Shown: positions 16,464-25,397, counted from the stretch's first letter. The stretch: DNA of 64,000 nt from JACIYW01 sp014359745 (GCA_050433985.1 JBNPWE010000002.1:238570-302569), one strand, 5' to 3'. Program-made: numbers and translations. Notes: generated by a model not told the origin, from the letters alone.

Positions 16464-17522
16464 TCAATCCTCCTCTTCTTCGGATTGACGCAGGGTAATT
16501 TCGCCCGCCTGCTCGGCGTCACGAATCGCGGTGATCACTGCGGTCATCGCGGCCTCGGCATCCTTTTCGCGCACCTTGCCGATGGCGGCGACCTCTTCGC
16601 GCAGCGCGTCGGCCATGCGTTGCGACAGGTTCGACAGCAGGAAACGCGAAACCTCGGGCTGTGTGCGTTCGGCCACGGCCAGCGCGATGTTGAGCGTAGC
16701 GGGATCGACCGCGCGCAGCACCTTGGGCACATCGCGCGGTTCCAGCCGTTCGGGAATATGGGCGAAGGTAAAGATCGCCTTGCGGACCAGCCCGGCAAAA
16801 TCGGCGTCGGTGTCGTCAAGGCCCTGCAGAACCTGATCGCGGGTGGCGGCGGGCGATTGGTTGAGGATGGCGCCGACCCGTTCCACCGGCCCCCGGTCAA
16901 AGGCCCGTGGCGGCTGCTGTTCCATCTGCGCGGCCAGTGACAGGCCGATGCGGCGCACCGTTTCAGGATCGACATCGCCGGTCAGTGAGACCGCATAGGC
17001 GATGCGGCGCGCCTTGTCGCCCGGCACCTGGCCCAGAAGTTCGGCGGCGCGCGCCACCGGCAGTTTCGAAAGCATCACCGCGCCCACCTCGACGCTTTCG
17101 GTTTCCAGCACGGTCTTGAGGCGGGACGTTTCCAGGGCCATGATCCGGTCCCATGGATCGGCCTTGGCGCTGGCCCCGGCAAGGCGGCGCAGGCGCGTGG
17201 CGGCGGTGGGGCTGATATGGCCTTCCAGAAGCGCGATCGCGCCTTCGATGCCGCCGGGAAAGGCAAGGCCGACACCTTCGATTTCGGACAGGAATTCTTC
17301 GACCACCTGGCGCAGGGTTTCGCGGTTGACCAGCCGCATACGCCCGATCTGTTCGGTCAGCGCGGCCTGAAGATGGTCAGGCAGGCCGGTAAGGGGAACA
17401 TTCACCCCCTCTGACAGAAGCAACCGCACGATGACGGCCGCCTTCTGTTTCCCGGTCAGGGCCGGGACCGCCGCCGCCGAACCCTGAGCGGCACGTTGCG
17501 CGGAAATTTCGACAGATTTCAC
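16464..17522 (-). CDS. fliG: Flagellar motor switch protein FliG
   Basis: FliG is the rotor protein touching the stator. The protein has the three-domain layout: an N-terminal part with LTGKQKAAVIVRLLLSEGVN, a middle domain with VEVGAVMLSKLPVARAAELL (the EHPQ-like region is replaced) and a C-terminal domain with FTFAHIPERLEPRDVPKVLR and LNIALAVAERTQPEVSRFLL followed by LSQRMADALREEV. 352 residues, ending in an acidic SEEEED tail. It is a lone flagellar gene: none of its neighbours is flagellar. The domain match is clear though divergent from enterobacterial FliG. Confidence 0.85.
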   Translation of the reverse strand: MKSVEISAQRAAQGSAAAVPALTGKQKAAVIVRLLLSEGVNVPLTGLPDHLQAALTEQIGRMRLVNRETLRQVVEEFLSEIEGVGLAFPGGIEGAIALLEGHISPTAATRLRRLAGASAKADPWDRIMALETSRLKTVLETESVEVGAVMLSKLPVARAAELLGQVPGDKARRIAYAVSLTGDVDPETVRRIGLSLAAQMEQQPPRAFDRGPVERVGAILNQSPAATRDQVLQGLDDTDADFAGLVRKAIFTFAHIPERLEPRDVPKVLRAVDPATLNIALAVAERTQPEVSRFLLSNLSQRMADALREEVAAIGKVREKDAEAAMTAVITAIRDAEQAGEITLRQSEEEED

Positions 17523-17582
17523 GGAATCCCCCTGTGTTTGTCTTCACTTTAGGGGACACAGGGTAAAAAATTCGTAAGCTGT

Positions 17583-18047
17583 TCAGCCGTGGTGATGGTG
17601 CCCGCCCCCGCGCGCGATCATCACATAGTTGACCAGCAACGCCGCCAGATAGCCCAGCGGAATCGCGGCCAGAAGCGACCACCAGAACACCGGAGCGGTC
17701 AGGCTTTGCGCATTGGTGCCGCCCAGAAGATAGTCGGTGGCATTCATCACCAGTTCCATCGCGGCAATCGAGGCAACCTCGCCCAGCCAGATCATCCTGA
17801 AGGCTTTGCCCAAGCTGACGCCTTGCGATCGTGCAAGCGGCACGATGGCCAGCGACAGGCCAAAAACGAAGGCCAGCACCGTACCGATTCCCATGGAAAT
17901 CCATGCCCCGGCACCGATGGTGATGCCGATGGCAAGGCCCAGAACCTCGCCGATCACGCAACCCGTCGCGCAATGCAATGTCGCCAGCAGGGCGGGGCGC
18001 AGGGTGCCCCCGCTGGATTTCGCGGAAGGGTGATCATGGTGTTCCAT
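17583..18047 (-). CDS. DUF4396 membrane protein with His-rich ends
   Basis: 154 residues with about four membrane segments (for example LLATLHCATGCVIGEVLGLA and LLAAIPLGYLAALLVNYVMI), matching DUF4396. Both ends are His-rich (MEHHDHPS and GGGHHHHG), and a HCATGC motif starts the first helix, so metal binding is a fair guess. In other genomes such proteins often sit with metal or multicopper genes; here the neighbours (fliG, purB) give no clue. Confidence 0.75.
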   Translation of the reverse strand: MEHHDHPSAKSSGGTLRPALLATLHCATGCVIGEVLGLAIGITIGAGAWISMGIGTVLAFVFGLSLAIVPLARSQGVSLGKAFRMIWLGEVASIAAMELVMNATDYLLGGTNAQSLTAPVFWWSLLAAIPLGYLAALLVNYVMIARGGGHHHHG

Positions 18048-18077
18048 GATCCAAACCTATGAGTGGTTCCGCCCGGT

Positions 18078-19382
18078 TCAACCCCCGAACACGCGTTCGA
18101 AAATCGTATCCACATGTTTGGTGTGATAGCCCAGATCGAAATTCGTGGCGATCTCGGCTTCGGACAGGGCGGCGCGCACGTCCGCGTCGGCGTTCAGCTC
18201 ATCCTGGAAATCGGCGCCCTGTTCCCAGACCTTCATCGCGTTGCGCTGCACGAGGCGATAGGCATCCTCGCGGCTGACGCCCTTTTGGGTCAGCGCCAGC
18301 AGAACCCGCTGCGAATGGATCAGGCCGCGAAACTTGTTCATGTTCTTCAACATGTTGTCGGGATAGATCACCAGCTTGTCGATCACCCCGGTCAGGCGGG
18401 CAAGCGCGAAATCCAGCGTCACCGTGGCATCGGGCCCGATCGCGCGTTCCACGCTGGAATGCGAGATATCGCGTTCATGCCAAAGCGCCACGTTTTCCAG
18501 CGCGGGCACCACCGCGCTGCGCACGAGGCGCGCCAGCCCCGTCAGGTTTTCGGTCAGCACCGGGTTGCGTTTGTGGGGCATCGCGGAGGAGCCCTTTTGG
18601 CCGGGGTTGAAGAATTCCTCGGCCTCCAGCACTTCGGTGCGTTGCATGTGGCGGATCTCGGTCGCGACATTCTCGATCGAGGACGCGATCACCCCCAGCG
18701 TGGCGAAGAACATCGCGTGGCGGTCGCGCGGGATCACCTGTGTCGAAATCGGTTCCGGGGTCAGGCCCATCTGCGCGCAGACATGTTCCTCGACCGCGGG
18801 GTCGATATTGGCGAAGGTGCCGACCGCGCCGGATATGGCGCCGGTGGCGATTTCGGCGCGGGCGTTGACAAGGCGGGCGCGGTTACGGGCCATTTCGGCG
18901 TAAAAGCGCGCGAAGGTCAGGCCCATGGTGGTGGGTTCGGCATGGATGCCGTGGCTGCGGCCCATGCGCAGGGTGTTCCTGTGTTCAAAGGCGCGCCGTT
19001 TCAGCGCGGCCAGCAGCGCATCCATATCGGCCAGCAGGATATCGCAGGCGCGGGCAAGCTGGATGTTGAAGGTGGTGTCCAGCACATCCGACGATGTCAT
19101 GCCCTGATGCACGAACCGGGCCGGGGCATTGCCGATGATTTCGGCCAGATGGGTGAGGAAGGCGATGACGTCGTGGCGGGTCACCGCCTCTATCTCGTCG
19201 ATGCGGGCCACGTCAAAGGTGGCGTCGGCGGCTTTCCAGACGGCTTTGGCATCTTCGGTGGGGATCACGCCAAGGGCGGCCTGCGCGTCGCAGGCGTGGG
19301 CCTCTATCTCGAACCAGATGCGGAACTTGGTTTCGGGCGACCAGATGGCGGTCATTTCAGGGCGGGAATAACGCGGGATCAT
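18078..19382 (-). CDS. purB: Adenylosuccinate lyase
   Basis: Acts twice in purine synthesis, splitting SAICAR and adenylosuccinate with release of fumarate. The fumarase-superfamily signature GSSAMPHKRNPVLTEN is present with its catalytic Ser, along with the His in RFVHQGMTSSDVLDT and GRSHGIHAEPTTMG. The start at 19382 (434 residues) matches the usual MIPRYSRPEM beginning; the upstream Met adds eight residues not seen in the family. A long spacer with a GAGTATTT element separates it from the next gene. Confidence 0.96.
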   Translation of the reverse strand: MIPRYSRPEMTAIWSPETKFRIWFEIEAHACDAQAALGVIPTEDAKAVWKAADATFDVARIDEIEAVTRHDVIAFLTHLAEIIGNAPARFVHQGMTSSDVLDTTFNIQLARACDILLADMDALLAALKRRAFEHRNTLRMGRSHGIHAEPTTMGLTFARFYAEMARNRARLVNARAEIATGAISGAVGTFANIDPAVEEHVCAQMGLTPEPISTQVIPRDRHAMFFATLGVIASSIENVATEIRHMQRTEVLEAEEFFNPGQKGSSAMPHKRNPVLTENLTGLARLVRSAVVPALENVALWHERDISHSSVERAIGPDATVTLDFALARLTGVIDKLVIYPDNMLKNMNKFRGLIHSQRVLLALTQKGVSREDAYRLVQRNAMKVWEQGADFQDELNADADVRAALSEAEIATNFDLGYHTKHVDTIFERVFGG

Positions 19383-19568
19383 CGGCGGCCTTTCGGAAAT
19401 GCGCAATTGCGGCCCTCATAGACCGGACCGGCAACACCCGCAAGCCGGGCCCGGTGCCGGGCCTGGCGTGAACTTCAGTTGGTCGGAGTCAGCCCGTTGC
19501 GCGACCCCTGACCGGCGGCCCCTGAGCGGCCCTTGAGGAGCGGCGCGCGCGCGGAAGGCGCGGGATTT

Positions 19569-19594
19569 GAGTATTTTTTTCGAGAGGATGGGAA
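19569..19594 (+). repeat. GAGTATTT element, copy 2 (GGATGGGAA type)
   Basis: GAGTATTTTTTT, CGAGA, then GGATGGGAA, followed by a conserved GGGCGTTTTCCTGTT. It sits between purB and the hydroxyacid dehydrogenase, on the strand opposite to both. Confidence 0.8.
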
Positions 19595-19640
19595 GGGCGT
19601 TTTCCTGTTCGGTCAGGGGGGGCTGATTGGGCGCTCGCAG

Positions 19641-20627
19641 CTAGAGCATCCCCGGCACCACCTGATCGGGGGGGCGGTGGCCATCCTGAAAGGTCTTGAT
19701 GTTGATGATCACCTTTTCGCCCATCTCTATGCGCCCTTCGATCGTGGCCGATCCCATATGCGGCAACAGCACCACATTGGGCAGTTCGCGCAGGCGCGGG
19801 TTGATCTGGTGGCCGTGTTCGAAGACATCGAGGCCCGCGCCCCCGATCTCTCCCGCGCGCAGGCCGCGGGTCAGCGCGTTTTCGTCGATCACCTCGCCGC
19901 GCGAGGTGTTGACGATCAACGCCGTGGGTTTGAGCAGTTTGAGCCGCCGCGCGTTGAGCAGGTGAAAGGTGGCGGGGGTGTGGGGGCAGTTGACGCTGAT
20001 GATGTCCATCCGCGCGACCATCTGGTCAAGGCTTTCCCAATAGGTCGCCTCGTATTGGTCCTCGATCTCGGGGCGCAGGCGTTTTCGGTTGTGATAATGG
20101 ATTTGCAGGCCGAAGGCGCGGGCGCGGCGGGCAACCGCCTGCCCGATCTGCCCCATGCCCAGAATGCCAAGGCGGCGCCCGCCAAGCCGCCCGCCCAGAA
20201 GGGCGGTGGGCGACCAGCCCTGCCATTCGCCCGATGCCATGAGCGCCAGCCCCTCGGGGATGCGGCGGATGGTGGCAAGGATCAGCGCCATGACCATGTC
20301 GGCGGTGTCTTCGGTCAGCACGCCGGGGGTGTTGGATACCAGGATGCCCCGCTGCCGGGCCGAGGCGACATCGATATGATCCACGCCCGCGCCGTAATTG
20401 GCGATCAGTTTCAGCCGGTCCCCCGCCTGTGCCAGCATGGCGGCATCGATATGGTCGCGGATGGTGGGCACGATCACATCCGCGTTGCGCATCGCTTCGG
20501 ACAGTTCTTCGCGCGTCATCGGCACGTCGGGGTCGCGCAGGATTACATCAAAGAGTTCCTTCATCCGCGTTTCAACGGCGTCGGGCAACCGCCGCGTCAC
20601 GAAGACTTTCAGGCGTTGTGCTGGCAT
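19641..20627 (-). CDS. D-isomer 2-hydroxyacid dehydrogenase (glyoxylate/hydroxypyruvate reductase type)
   Basis: An NAD(P)-dependent reductase of the D-isomer family, most like glyoxylate reductase/GhrB. Visible: the Rossmann motif LGILGMGQIGQAVARRARAF, catalytic Arg in LIVNTSRGEVIDE, Glu in GAGLDVFEHG and His in NVVLLPHMGSAT. The Met at 20627 is the likely start (328 residues). Substrate assignment is by overall resemblance only; D-glycerate dehydrogenase is the main alternative. Confidence 0.88.
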   Translation of the reverse strand: MPAQRLKVFVTRRLPDAVETRMKELFDVILRDPDVPMTREELSEAMRNADVIVPTIRDHIDAAMLAQAGDRLKLIANYGAGVDHIDVASARQRGILVSNTPGVLTEDTADMVMALILATIRRIPEGLALMASGEWQGWSPTALLGGRLGGRRLGILGMGQIGQAVARRARAFGLQIHYHNRKRLRPEIEDQYEATYWESLDQMVARMDIISVNCPHTPATFHLLNARRLKLLKPTALIVNTSRGEVIDENALTRGLRAGEIGGAGLDVFEHGHQINPRLRELPNVVLLPHMGSATIEGRIEMGEKVIINIKTFQDGHRPPDQVVPGML

Positions 20628-20754
20628 CACGCTTCTCCCCGGTCTTTCCAATCACTGTGCTTTCTGGCAAACTGACCTGAACAGGCGCGGGGCACAAGCC
20701 CCGGCACAGCCGGAACGCTACTTCCGGTCAGATCGGGCAGGTCGTGGTTTGACG

Positions 20755-21351
20755 ATGCGGTTACAGGCGTTTGGCCTTTGGGCTGTTTCAGGGGGTGCGC
20801 GGGCGCTGTCGGCGGCCTGTGTTGGCGTGATGCTGACCGGTGCGGCGGTGCCGCTTTGGGCTGCGGGCGCGGGGCCGGCCCCTGCTGTTTCTGCCCCGGC
20901 TGTTTCTGCCCCGGCGGTTTCAGAACGCGGCGCGGTTACCAACCTGCCCCTGCCGCGGTTCGTGTCGCTCAAGGGCAATGAGGGGAACGCCCGGCGCGGG
21001 CCCAGCCTGGAACATCGCATAGACTGGGTATTCCGGCATCCTTCCATGCCGCTGAAGATCACCGCCGAATATGAGAACTGGCGCCGGGTCGAGGATGTGG
21101 ACGGCGAAGGGGGCTGGGTGCATTACGCGCTGCTGTCGGGGGTGCGCACCGTGATCGTGACGGCGGACCAGGCCGAGATGCGCGCCGATCCCGCAATCGC
21201 CGCCCCGGTCGTGGCGCGGGCCGAGGCGGGGGCGATTCTGCACCTGATGTCTTGCGGGCCGGTCTGGTGCGATCTGCGCGCGGGCAATGCGCAGGGCTGG
21301 ATGGCGCGCAGCGATTTCTGGGGGGTTCTGCCCGATGAGATCCTTGAATAA
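20755..21351 (+). CDS. Exported SH3-domain protein
   Basis: 198 residues with an N-terminal signal peptide (ALSAACVGVMLTGAAVPLWA) and an SH3-like domain: FVSLKGNEGNARRGPSLEHR, ENWRRVEDVDGEGGWVHYAL and GWMARSDFWGVLPDE. Such bacterial SH3 proteins bind cell-wall peptides or act as periplasmic adaptors. Just after the signal peptide there is an in-frame tandem repeat (PAVSA three times, 20881-20923). The frame is open far upstream, but the family similarity starts only at this Met. Confidence 0.85.
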   Translation: MRLQAFGLWAVSGGARALSAACVGVMLTGAAVPLWAAGAGPAPAVSAPAVSAPAVSERGAVTNLPLPRFVSLKGNEGNARRGPSLEHRIDWVFRHPSMPLKITAEYENWRRVEDVDGEGGWVHYALLSGVRTVIVTADQAEMRADPAIAAPVVARAEAGAILHLMSCGPVWCDLRAGNAQGWMARSDFWGVLPDEILE

Positions 21352-21445
21352 ACCCTGGAACACCCTTGAATAAGGCGGTGCCGATAGCGCATTGAACCGG
21401 CGCGGCCACCCGCCGGGGGCTGATCTGCGAAAAGGGAGTCGCCCG

Positions 21446-22381
21446 ATGTCTGCAACCCGCCTGAATGTCTCTGCGGGGATCGCGTCTGTTACGGTGGCGC
21501 TGGCGCTCGTCGCGCTCAAGCTCTGGGCGCTGGGCGAAACCGGGGCGCTGTCGGTGGCGGCGTCGCTGGCGGACAGTGCGATGGATATGATGGTGTCGCT
21601 GGGGGGGTTGATGGCGATGATATATGCCGCGCGCCCCCCTGATGAGGATCATGCGTTCGGCCATACATCGGCCGAGGATCTGGCGGCGCTGGGGCAGGCG
21701 GTGTTCATCGTGATTTCCGCCGGGGTGATCGGGGCGGCGGCGGCGATGCGGCTTTGGTCGGGCACGCCATCGGTGCTGCGCGCCGAGGGGCCGGGGATGG
21801 TTGTGATGGGGATCTCCATCGCGCTGACGCTGGGGTTGGTTCTGTGGCAGCGCCGGGTGGCGCGGCGGACGGGCAACCGCGTGGTGCGGGCCGATTCGCT
21901 GCATTACCTGGGCGATCTGTTGCCCAATATCGGCGCGATAGCGGCGCTTTTCGCCTCGGCCCGCTATGGGATGGGGCAGATCGACAGCGTGGTTGCGCTG
22001 GGCGCGGCGGCGATGCTGGTGATCGGGGCGCTGCGCATTGGCAAGGGGGCCTGGGACGCGCTGATGGATCGGCGCGCCGACCCCGCGGTGGTGGACGGGA
22101 TCAGCCGGATCGCCGACCACTGGCCGGGGGTGCATGGCTATCACGATCTGAAAACCCGTACCGCCGGGTCGCGGGTGTTCGTGAACCTGCACATCGAACT
22201 GGACGGCAGCCAAAGCCTGCGGCAGGCGCATGATATCGGTGCCGGTCTGCGCCGCGCCATCCTTGATGCCTATCCCGAAGCCGATGTGATCATCCACAAG
22301 GATGTAGTCGGCGACAGAGAGGCACGGAAAGCCGCCGCGCGCAGCGTTCCCGGCAGCGTTCCCGGCGGGGAAGCGGATTGA
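21446..22381 (+). CDS. Cation diffusion facilitator transporter
   Basis: A CDF (ZitB/FieF-like) divalent-metal/proton antiporter of the inner membrane. Membrane helices fill the first 200 residues. Metal-site motifs: SLADSAMDMMVSLGG in helix 2 and DSLHYLGDLLPNIG in helix 5 (HxxxD), with DHAFGHTSAEDLAALGQ between helices. The C-terminal cytoplasmic domain starts near DRRADPAVVDGISRIADHWP and contains HIELDGSQSL. The start at 21446 has an AAAGGGAG ribosome-binding site; upstream in-frame residues are not part of the family. Metal specificity (zinc, iron or cobalt) is not decided. Confidence 0.9.
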   Translation: MSATRLNVSAGIASVTVALALVALKLWALGETGALSVAASLADSAMDMMVSLGGLMAMIYAARPPDEDHAFGHTSAEDLAALGQAVFIVISAGVIGAAAAMRLWSGTPSVLRAEGPGMVVMGISIALTLGLVLWQRRVARRTGNRVVRADSLHYLGDLLPNIGAIAALFASARYGMGQIDSVVALGAAAMLVIGALRIGKGAWDALMDRRADPAVVDGISRIADHWPGVHGYHDLKTRTAGSRVFVNLHIELDGSQSLRQAHDIGAGLRRAILDAYPEADVIIHKDVVGDREARKAAARSVPGSVPGGEAD

Positions 22382-22447
22382 ATTGCTGGCGGGTAATGAT
22401 TTCTTCGCAAATCCTGTGGTAGCGTTCGCTGAGGAGGATTCTGTGCG

Positions 22448-22804
22448 ATGTTCGAATTTCTGCCAAAAGAGGTGCGCGAGGGGCTGGACGCGGCGCGCAA
22501 ACGTGACGCGAAGGCGCGGTCCCGGCTTTGTGTGCATATTGGCGGCGAGGTGTTTCATGTGCTGCGCCTGTGGCATGATGGTTTCGCGCTGGATGCGGCG
22601 GGGACGCCAAGGATGCGTGGCCTTGTCGACCTTTACGATGGCCCCCGGCATCTGAGCGAATGCCTCATCGTCGCCTCGGTCGAGGAAAACGGCGAAATGA
22701 TCTGCGATATCAAACGCCGGACCCCGGCATCCGACCGCCCGGCGCTTGACTTTTACCAGGCCGAGGGGGAGGCCCCGGTTGCGCTGTTGTCATCGGTTCG
22801 GTGA
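22448..22804 (+). CDS. Conserved hypothetical protein, 118 residues
   Basis: I do not recognise a named domain. The protein has no membrane segment or signal peptide and a balanced, charged composition (begins MFEFLPKEVREGLDAARKRD). A beta-rich middle (LCVHIGGEVFHVLRLWHDGF, LVDLYDGPRHLSECLIVAS) suggests a small cytosolic beta-sandwich or PilZ-like fold, but this is only an impression from hydrophobicity patterning. It is read in the same direction as the CDF gene 66 bases upstream. Confidence 0.7.
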   Translation: MFEFLPKEVREGLDAARKRDAKARSRLCVHIGGEVFHVLRLWHDGFALDAAGTPRMRGLVDLYDGPRHLSECLIVASVEENGEMICDIKRRTPASDRPALDFYQAEGEAPVALLSSVR

Positions 22805-22937
22805 CGCGGCGGGGAAGGGCGGCGGGGAAGGGTAGGGCGGCAGGACGGACGACGGGACGCCCCGACGCGCCCGGATGGCTGCGGCGCGTTTCACAGGGCA
22901 GGCCGTTTTACAGGGTAGGCCGGGGGATTCGCGGCGG

Positions 22938-23004
22938 CCATCCGGGGTGAGTCTGGCTTCGGGTCGGGCCATCCGGGGAAGATTCCGGGTCGGACCATCC
23001 GGGG
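22938..23004 (+). repeat. Three spaced copies of CCATCCGGGG
   Basis: The decamer occurs at 22938-22947, 22969-22978 and 22995-23004, within longer degenerate copies also containing GATTC and GGGTCGG. This spacer lies between two convergent genes (22448-22804 and the aminotransferase). Confidence 0.6.
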
Positions 23005-23015
23005 GTGATTCGGGT

Positions 23016-24188
23016 TTACTGAAGATCGGCAAAGGCCGATTGCAGCCGGTGCACCGCATCGATCACCTGCGCGCGCGGCATGGCGATGTTGAAGCGCATG
23101 AACGATTCGCCGCCGGTGCCAAAGGTCGGGCCAAGGTTGGCGGCGATGCGGGCGGTCTTGTTGATCCGGGTGGTGATCTCGTTTTGGGTCATGCCGGTGC
23201 CGGAAAAATCCACCCAGGCCAGATAGGTCGCATCAAGCCGCATCGAGGCGATGCCGGGCATTGCGTTGATCGCATCGTCAAAAAGCTGCCGGTTGCCCGC
23301 CAGATAGCGCATCAGGTCATCAACCCAGGCCGCACCTTCGGGCGAATAGGCCGCCGTGGCCATCACCACCCCAAAGGAATTGGGCGCGATGCCAAGCGCC
23401 GACATCCGCCCGGCGAAAATCTTGCGCAACCCCGGATCGGGGATGATCACATTGCCGGTATGCGCCCCGGCAAGGTTGAAGGTTTTCGACGTGGCGGTCA
23501 TCATCACCAGCCGGTCAAGCACATCGGGGGCGGCGATGGTCATCGGGATGTGGTGCTGGCCGGAAAACAGCAGATCGTGGTGGATTTCGTCCGATACAAG
23601 GATCAGATCGTGACGCTTGGCGAAATCGGCCACACCGCGCAGTTCCGCCGCCGTCCAGACCCGGCCACCGGGGTTGTGCGGTGAACACAGGATCACCATG
23701 CGCTCGGCGCCGGTCATCGCCGCGTCATAGCGGGCGAAATCCATGGCATAGCGCCCGTTGTCATTCACCAGCGGGCATTCCACCACCTGCCGCCCCGCGG
23801 CGCGGATCAGCCGCGCAAAGGCGTGATAGACCGGGGTGAACAGCACCACCCCGTCCCCCGGTTTGGTAAAGGCATCGACACACATCCCGGTGCCGTTCAC
23901 AAGACCGTGGGTGGTCAGGATATCGCCCGCCGCGACCGCCCAGCCGTGGCGTTCCTTCATCCACCAGCGGATCGCATCGTGATAGGCGGTGAAATCCGCG
24001 AAATACCCGTAAACGCCCTGCGCCGTGTAATCGGCAAGCGCCTTGACGACGCAGTCGGGCGATCGGAAATCCATATCCGCCACCCACATCGCCAACCCGT
24101 CCTTTGGCGAAACGCCGTAATTCCCTTCCATCGTGTCCCATTTGCTGGAATGGGTGCCGCGTCGGTCAATGATCCGGTCAAAGGTCAT
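23016..24188 (-). CDS. PatB/MalY-type PLP aminotransferase (cystathionine beta-lyase)
   Basis: A fold-type I PLP enzyme that splits cystathionine or cysteine-type thioethers to pyruvate, ammonia and a thiol. The start has the PatB/MalY pattern FDRIIDRRGTHSSKWD, with LAMWVADMDFRSP soon after. The PLP Lys is in MMTATSKTFNLAGAH, the cofactor Asp in LILVSDEIHHDLLF, and PHNPGGRVW and MRFNIAMPRAQV complete the set. Length 390 is standard. MalY members can also act as regulators, so a role beyond catalysis is possible. Confidence 0.9.
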   Translation of the reverse strand: MTFDRIIDRRGTHSSKWDTMEGNYGVSPKDGLAMWVADMDFRSPDCVVKALADYTAQGVYGYFADFTAYHDAIRWWMKERHGWAVAAGDILTTHGLVNGTGMCVDAFTKPGDGVVLFTPVYHAFARLIRAAGRQVVECPLVNDNGRYAMDFARYDAAMTGAERMVILCSPHNPGGRVWTAAELRGVADFAKRHDLILVSDEIHHDLLFSGQHHIPMTIAAPDVLDRLVMMTATSKTFNLAGAHTGNVIIPDPGLRKIFAGRMSALGIAPNSFGVVMATAAYSPEGAAWVDDLMRYLAGNRQLFDDAINAMPGIASMRLDATYLAWVDFSGTGMTQNEITTRINKTARIAANLGPTFGTGGESFMRFNIAMPRAQVIDAVHRLQSAFADLQ

Positions 24189-24284
24189 GTCGGTTCCTGC
24201 CTGGGGTCATGGCCCGGTTATGGGCGCAAGTGGCGGGGGATTTCAAGGGCTTCCCCCGTTGCACAGGATCGGTGGATCGCTTAG

Positions 24285-24812
24285 ATGATCGTCATGCTAC
24301 GCCCGATCCTTTTGCACCCCGATCCGCGCCTGAAAAAGGTCTGTGCCCCCGTGGGGGTGGTGACGCCCGAAATCGGCGCGTTGGCAGAGGACATGTTGCA
24401 AACCATGTATGACGCGCCGGGGGTGGGGCTGGCCGCGCCGCAGGTGGGTGTTCTGTCGCGGCTGCTGGTGATGGATTGCGTCAAAGACCCCGAGGCGGCG
24501 CCGCGCCCGATGGTGCTGATCGATCCCGAAATCACCTGGTCGTCCGAAGAGCGGAACACCTATGAAGAGGGCTGCCTGTCGATCCCCGAACATTACGCCG
24601 AGGTCGAGCGTCCGGCGCGGGTGCGGGTGCGCTGGACCGGCCTGGACGGCACCGGGCTGGAAGAGGAATTCGACGGCCTCTGGGCCACCTGCGTGCAGCA
24701 CGAGATCGACCATCTGAACGGCAAGCTGTTCATCGATTACCTGCGCCCGCTGCGGCGGCAGATGATCACCCGCAAGATGGAAAAGCTGAAACGCGAATTG
24801 GCGCGGGCCTGA
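24285..24812 (+). CDS. def: Peptide deformylase (active)
   Basis: Removes the formyl group from nascent polypeptides. All three motifs are intact: GVGLAAPQVG (residues 47-55), EEGCLSIPE with metal ligand Cys97, and QHEIDHL with His139, catalytic Glu140 and His143. 175 residues. Met4 (24294) may be the actual start. It is followed two bases later by a second deformylase-like gene and then fmt, so this is the usual formyl-Met processing operon. Confidence 0.95.
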   Translation: MIVMLRPILLHPDPRLKKVCAPVGVVTPEIGALAEDMLQTMYDAPGVGLAAPQVGVLSRLLVMDCVKDPEAAPRPMVLIDPEITWSSEERNTYEEGCLSIPEHYAEVERPARVRVRWTGLDGTGLEEEFDGLWATCVQHEIDHLNGKLFIDYLRPLRRQMITRKMEKLKRELARA

Positions 24813-24814
24813 TC

Positions 24815-25315
24815 GTGGTGGCGCGCGCCTGTCTGCGCTGGCCCGATGCGCGGCTGCGCAGCCCGGCGGCGGTGGTTGCATCGATCACCGACGATATCCG
24901 CGCGATCTGGGCCGATATGGTCGACACGATGGAGGCGATGCCGGGCGTCGGCCTGGCCGCGCCGCAGATCGGGGTGATGCAGCGCCTGGCGGTGGTTGAT
25001 TGTTCGACGGCGCGCGGGCAGGCGGTGCTGATGGCCAACCCCGAGGTTTTGCACGCCTCAGGCCAGATGCGCGACCACGAAGAGGCCAGCCCGAACCTGC
25101 CCGGCGTGTCGGCGGTGATTGCCCGTCCGCGGGCGGTGACGGTGCGGTTTCTGAATGCCGAGGGTGCGGTGGAAGATCGCGATTTCGTGCATCTTTGGGC
25201 GACATCGGTGCAGCATCAGATCGATCATCTGAACGGGCGGATGTATTTTGACCGCCTGTCCAAGGTAAAACGCGATATGCTGTTGCGCCGGGCGCGCAGG
25301 TTTGCCGGGGGTTAG
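24815..25315 (+). CDS. Peptide deformylase-like protein lacking catalytic residues
   Basis: A deformylase paralogue of 166 residues with a GTG start two bases after def. Motif 1 is intact (GVGLAAPQIG), but motif 2 reads EEASPNLPG where def has EEGCLSIPE, so the metal-binding Cys is replaced by Ser92, and motif 3 reads QHQIDHL, so the catalytic Glu is Gln135; both His ligands (134, 138) remain. By what is known of deformylases it should have no or very little activity. The frame is full length and codon use is normal, which suggests selection for another role, such as binding nascent chains or regulating Def/Fmt. Confidence 0.9.
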   Translation: MVARACLRWPDARLRSPAAVVASITDDIRAIWADMVDTMEAMPGVGLAAPQIGVMQRLAVVDCSTARGQAVLMANPEVLHASGQMRDHEEASPNLPGVSAVIARPRAVTVRFLNAEGAVEDRDFVHLWATSVQHQIDHLNGRMYFDRLSKVKRDMLLRRARRFAGG

Positions 25316-25353
25316 GCATTCGCCTGTGGGCGATTCTGGCGCGGTCGGGATCC

Positions 25354-25375
25354 GAGTATTTGGGCCAAGATGAAG
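25354..25375 (+). repeat. GAGTATTT element, copy 3 (GATGAAG type)
   Basis: GAGTATTT, GGGC, CAAGATGAAG between the second deformylase gene and fmt, 23 bases before the fmt start and in the same direction. Confidence 0.8.
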
Positions 25376-25397
25376 CTGGGGGGCAGGGGGCAGGGCG

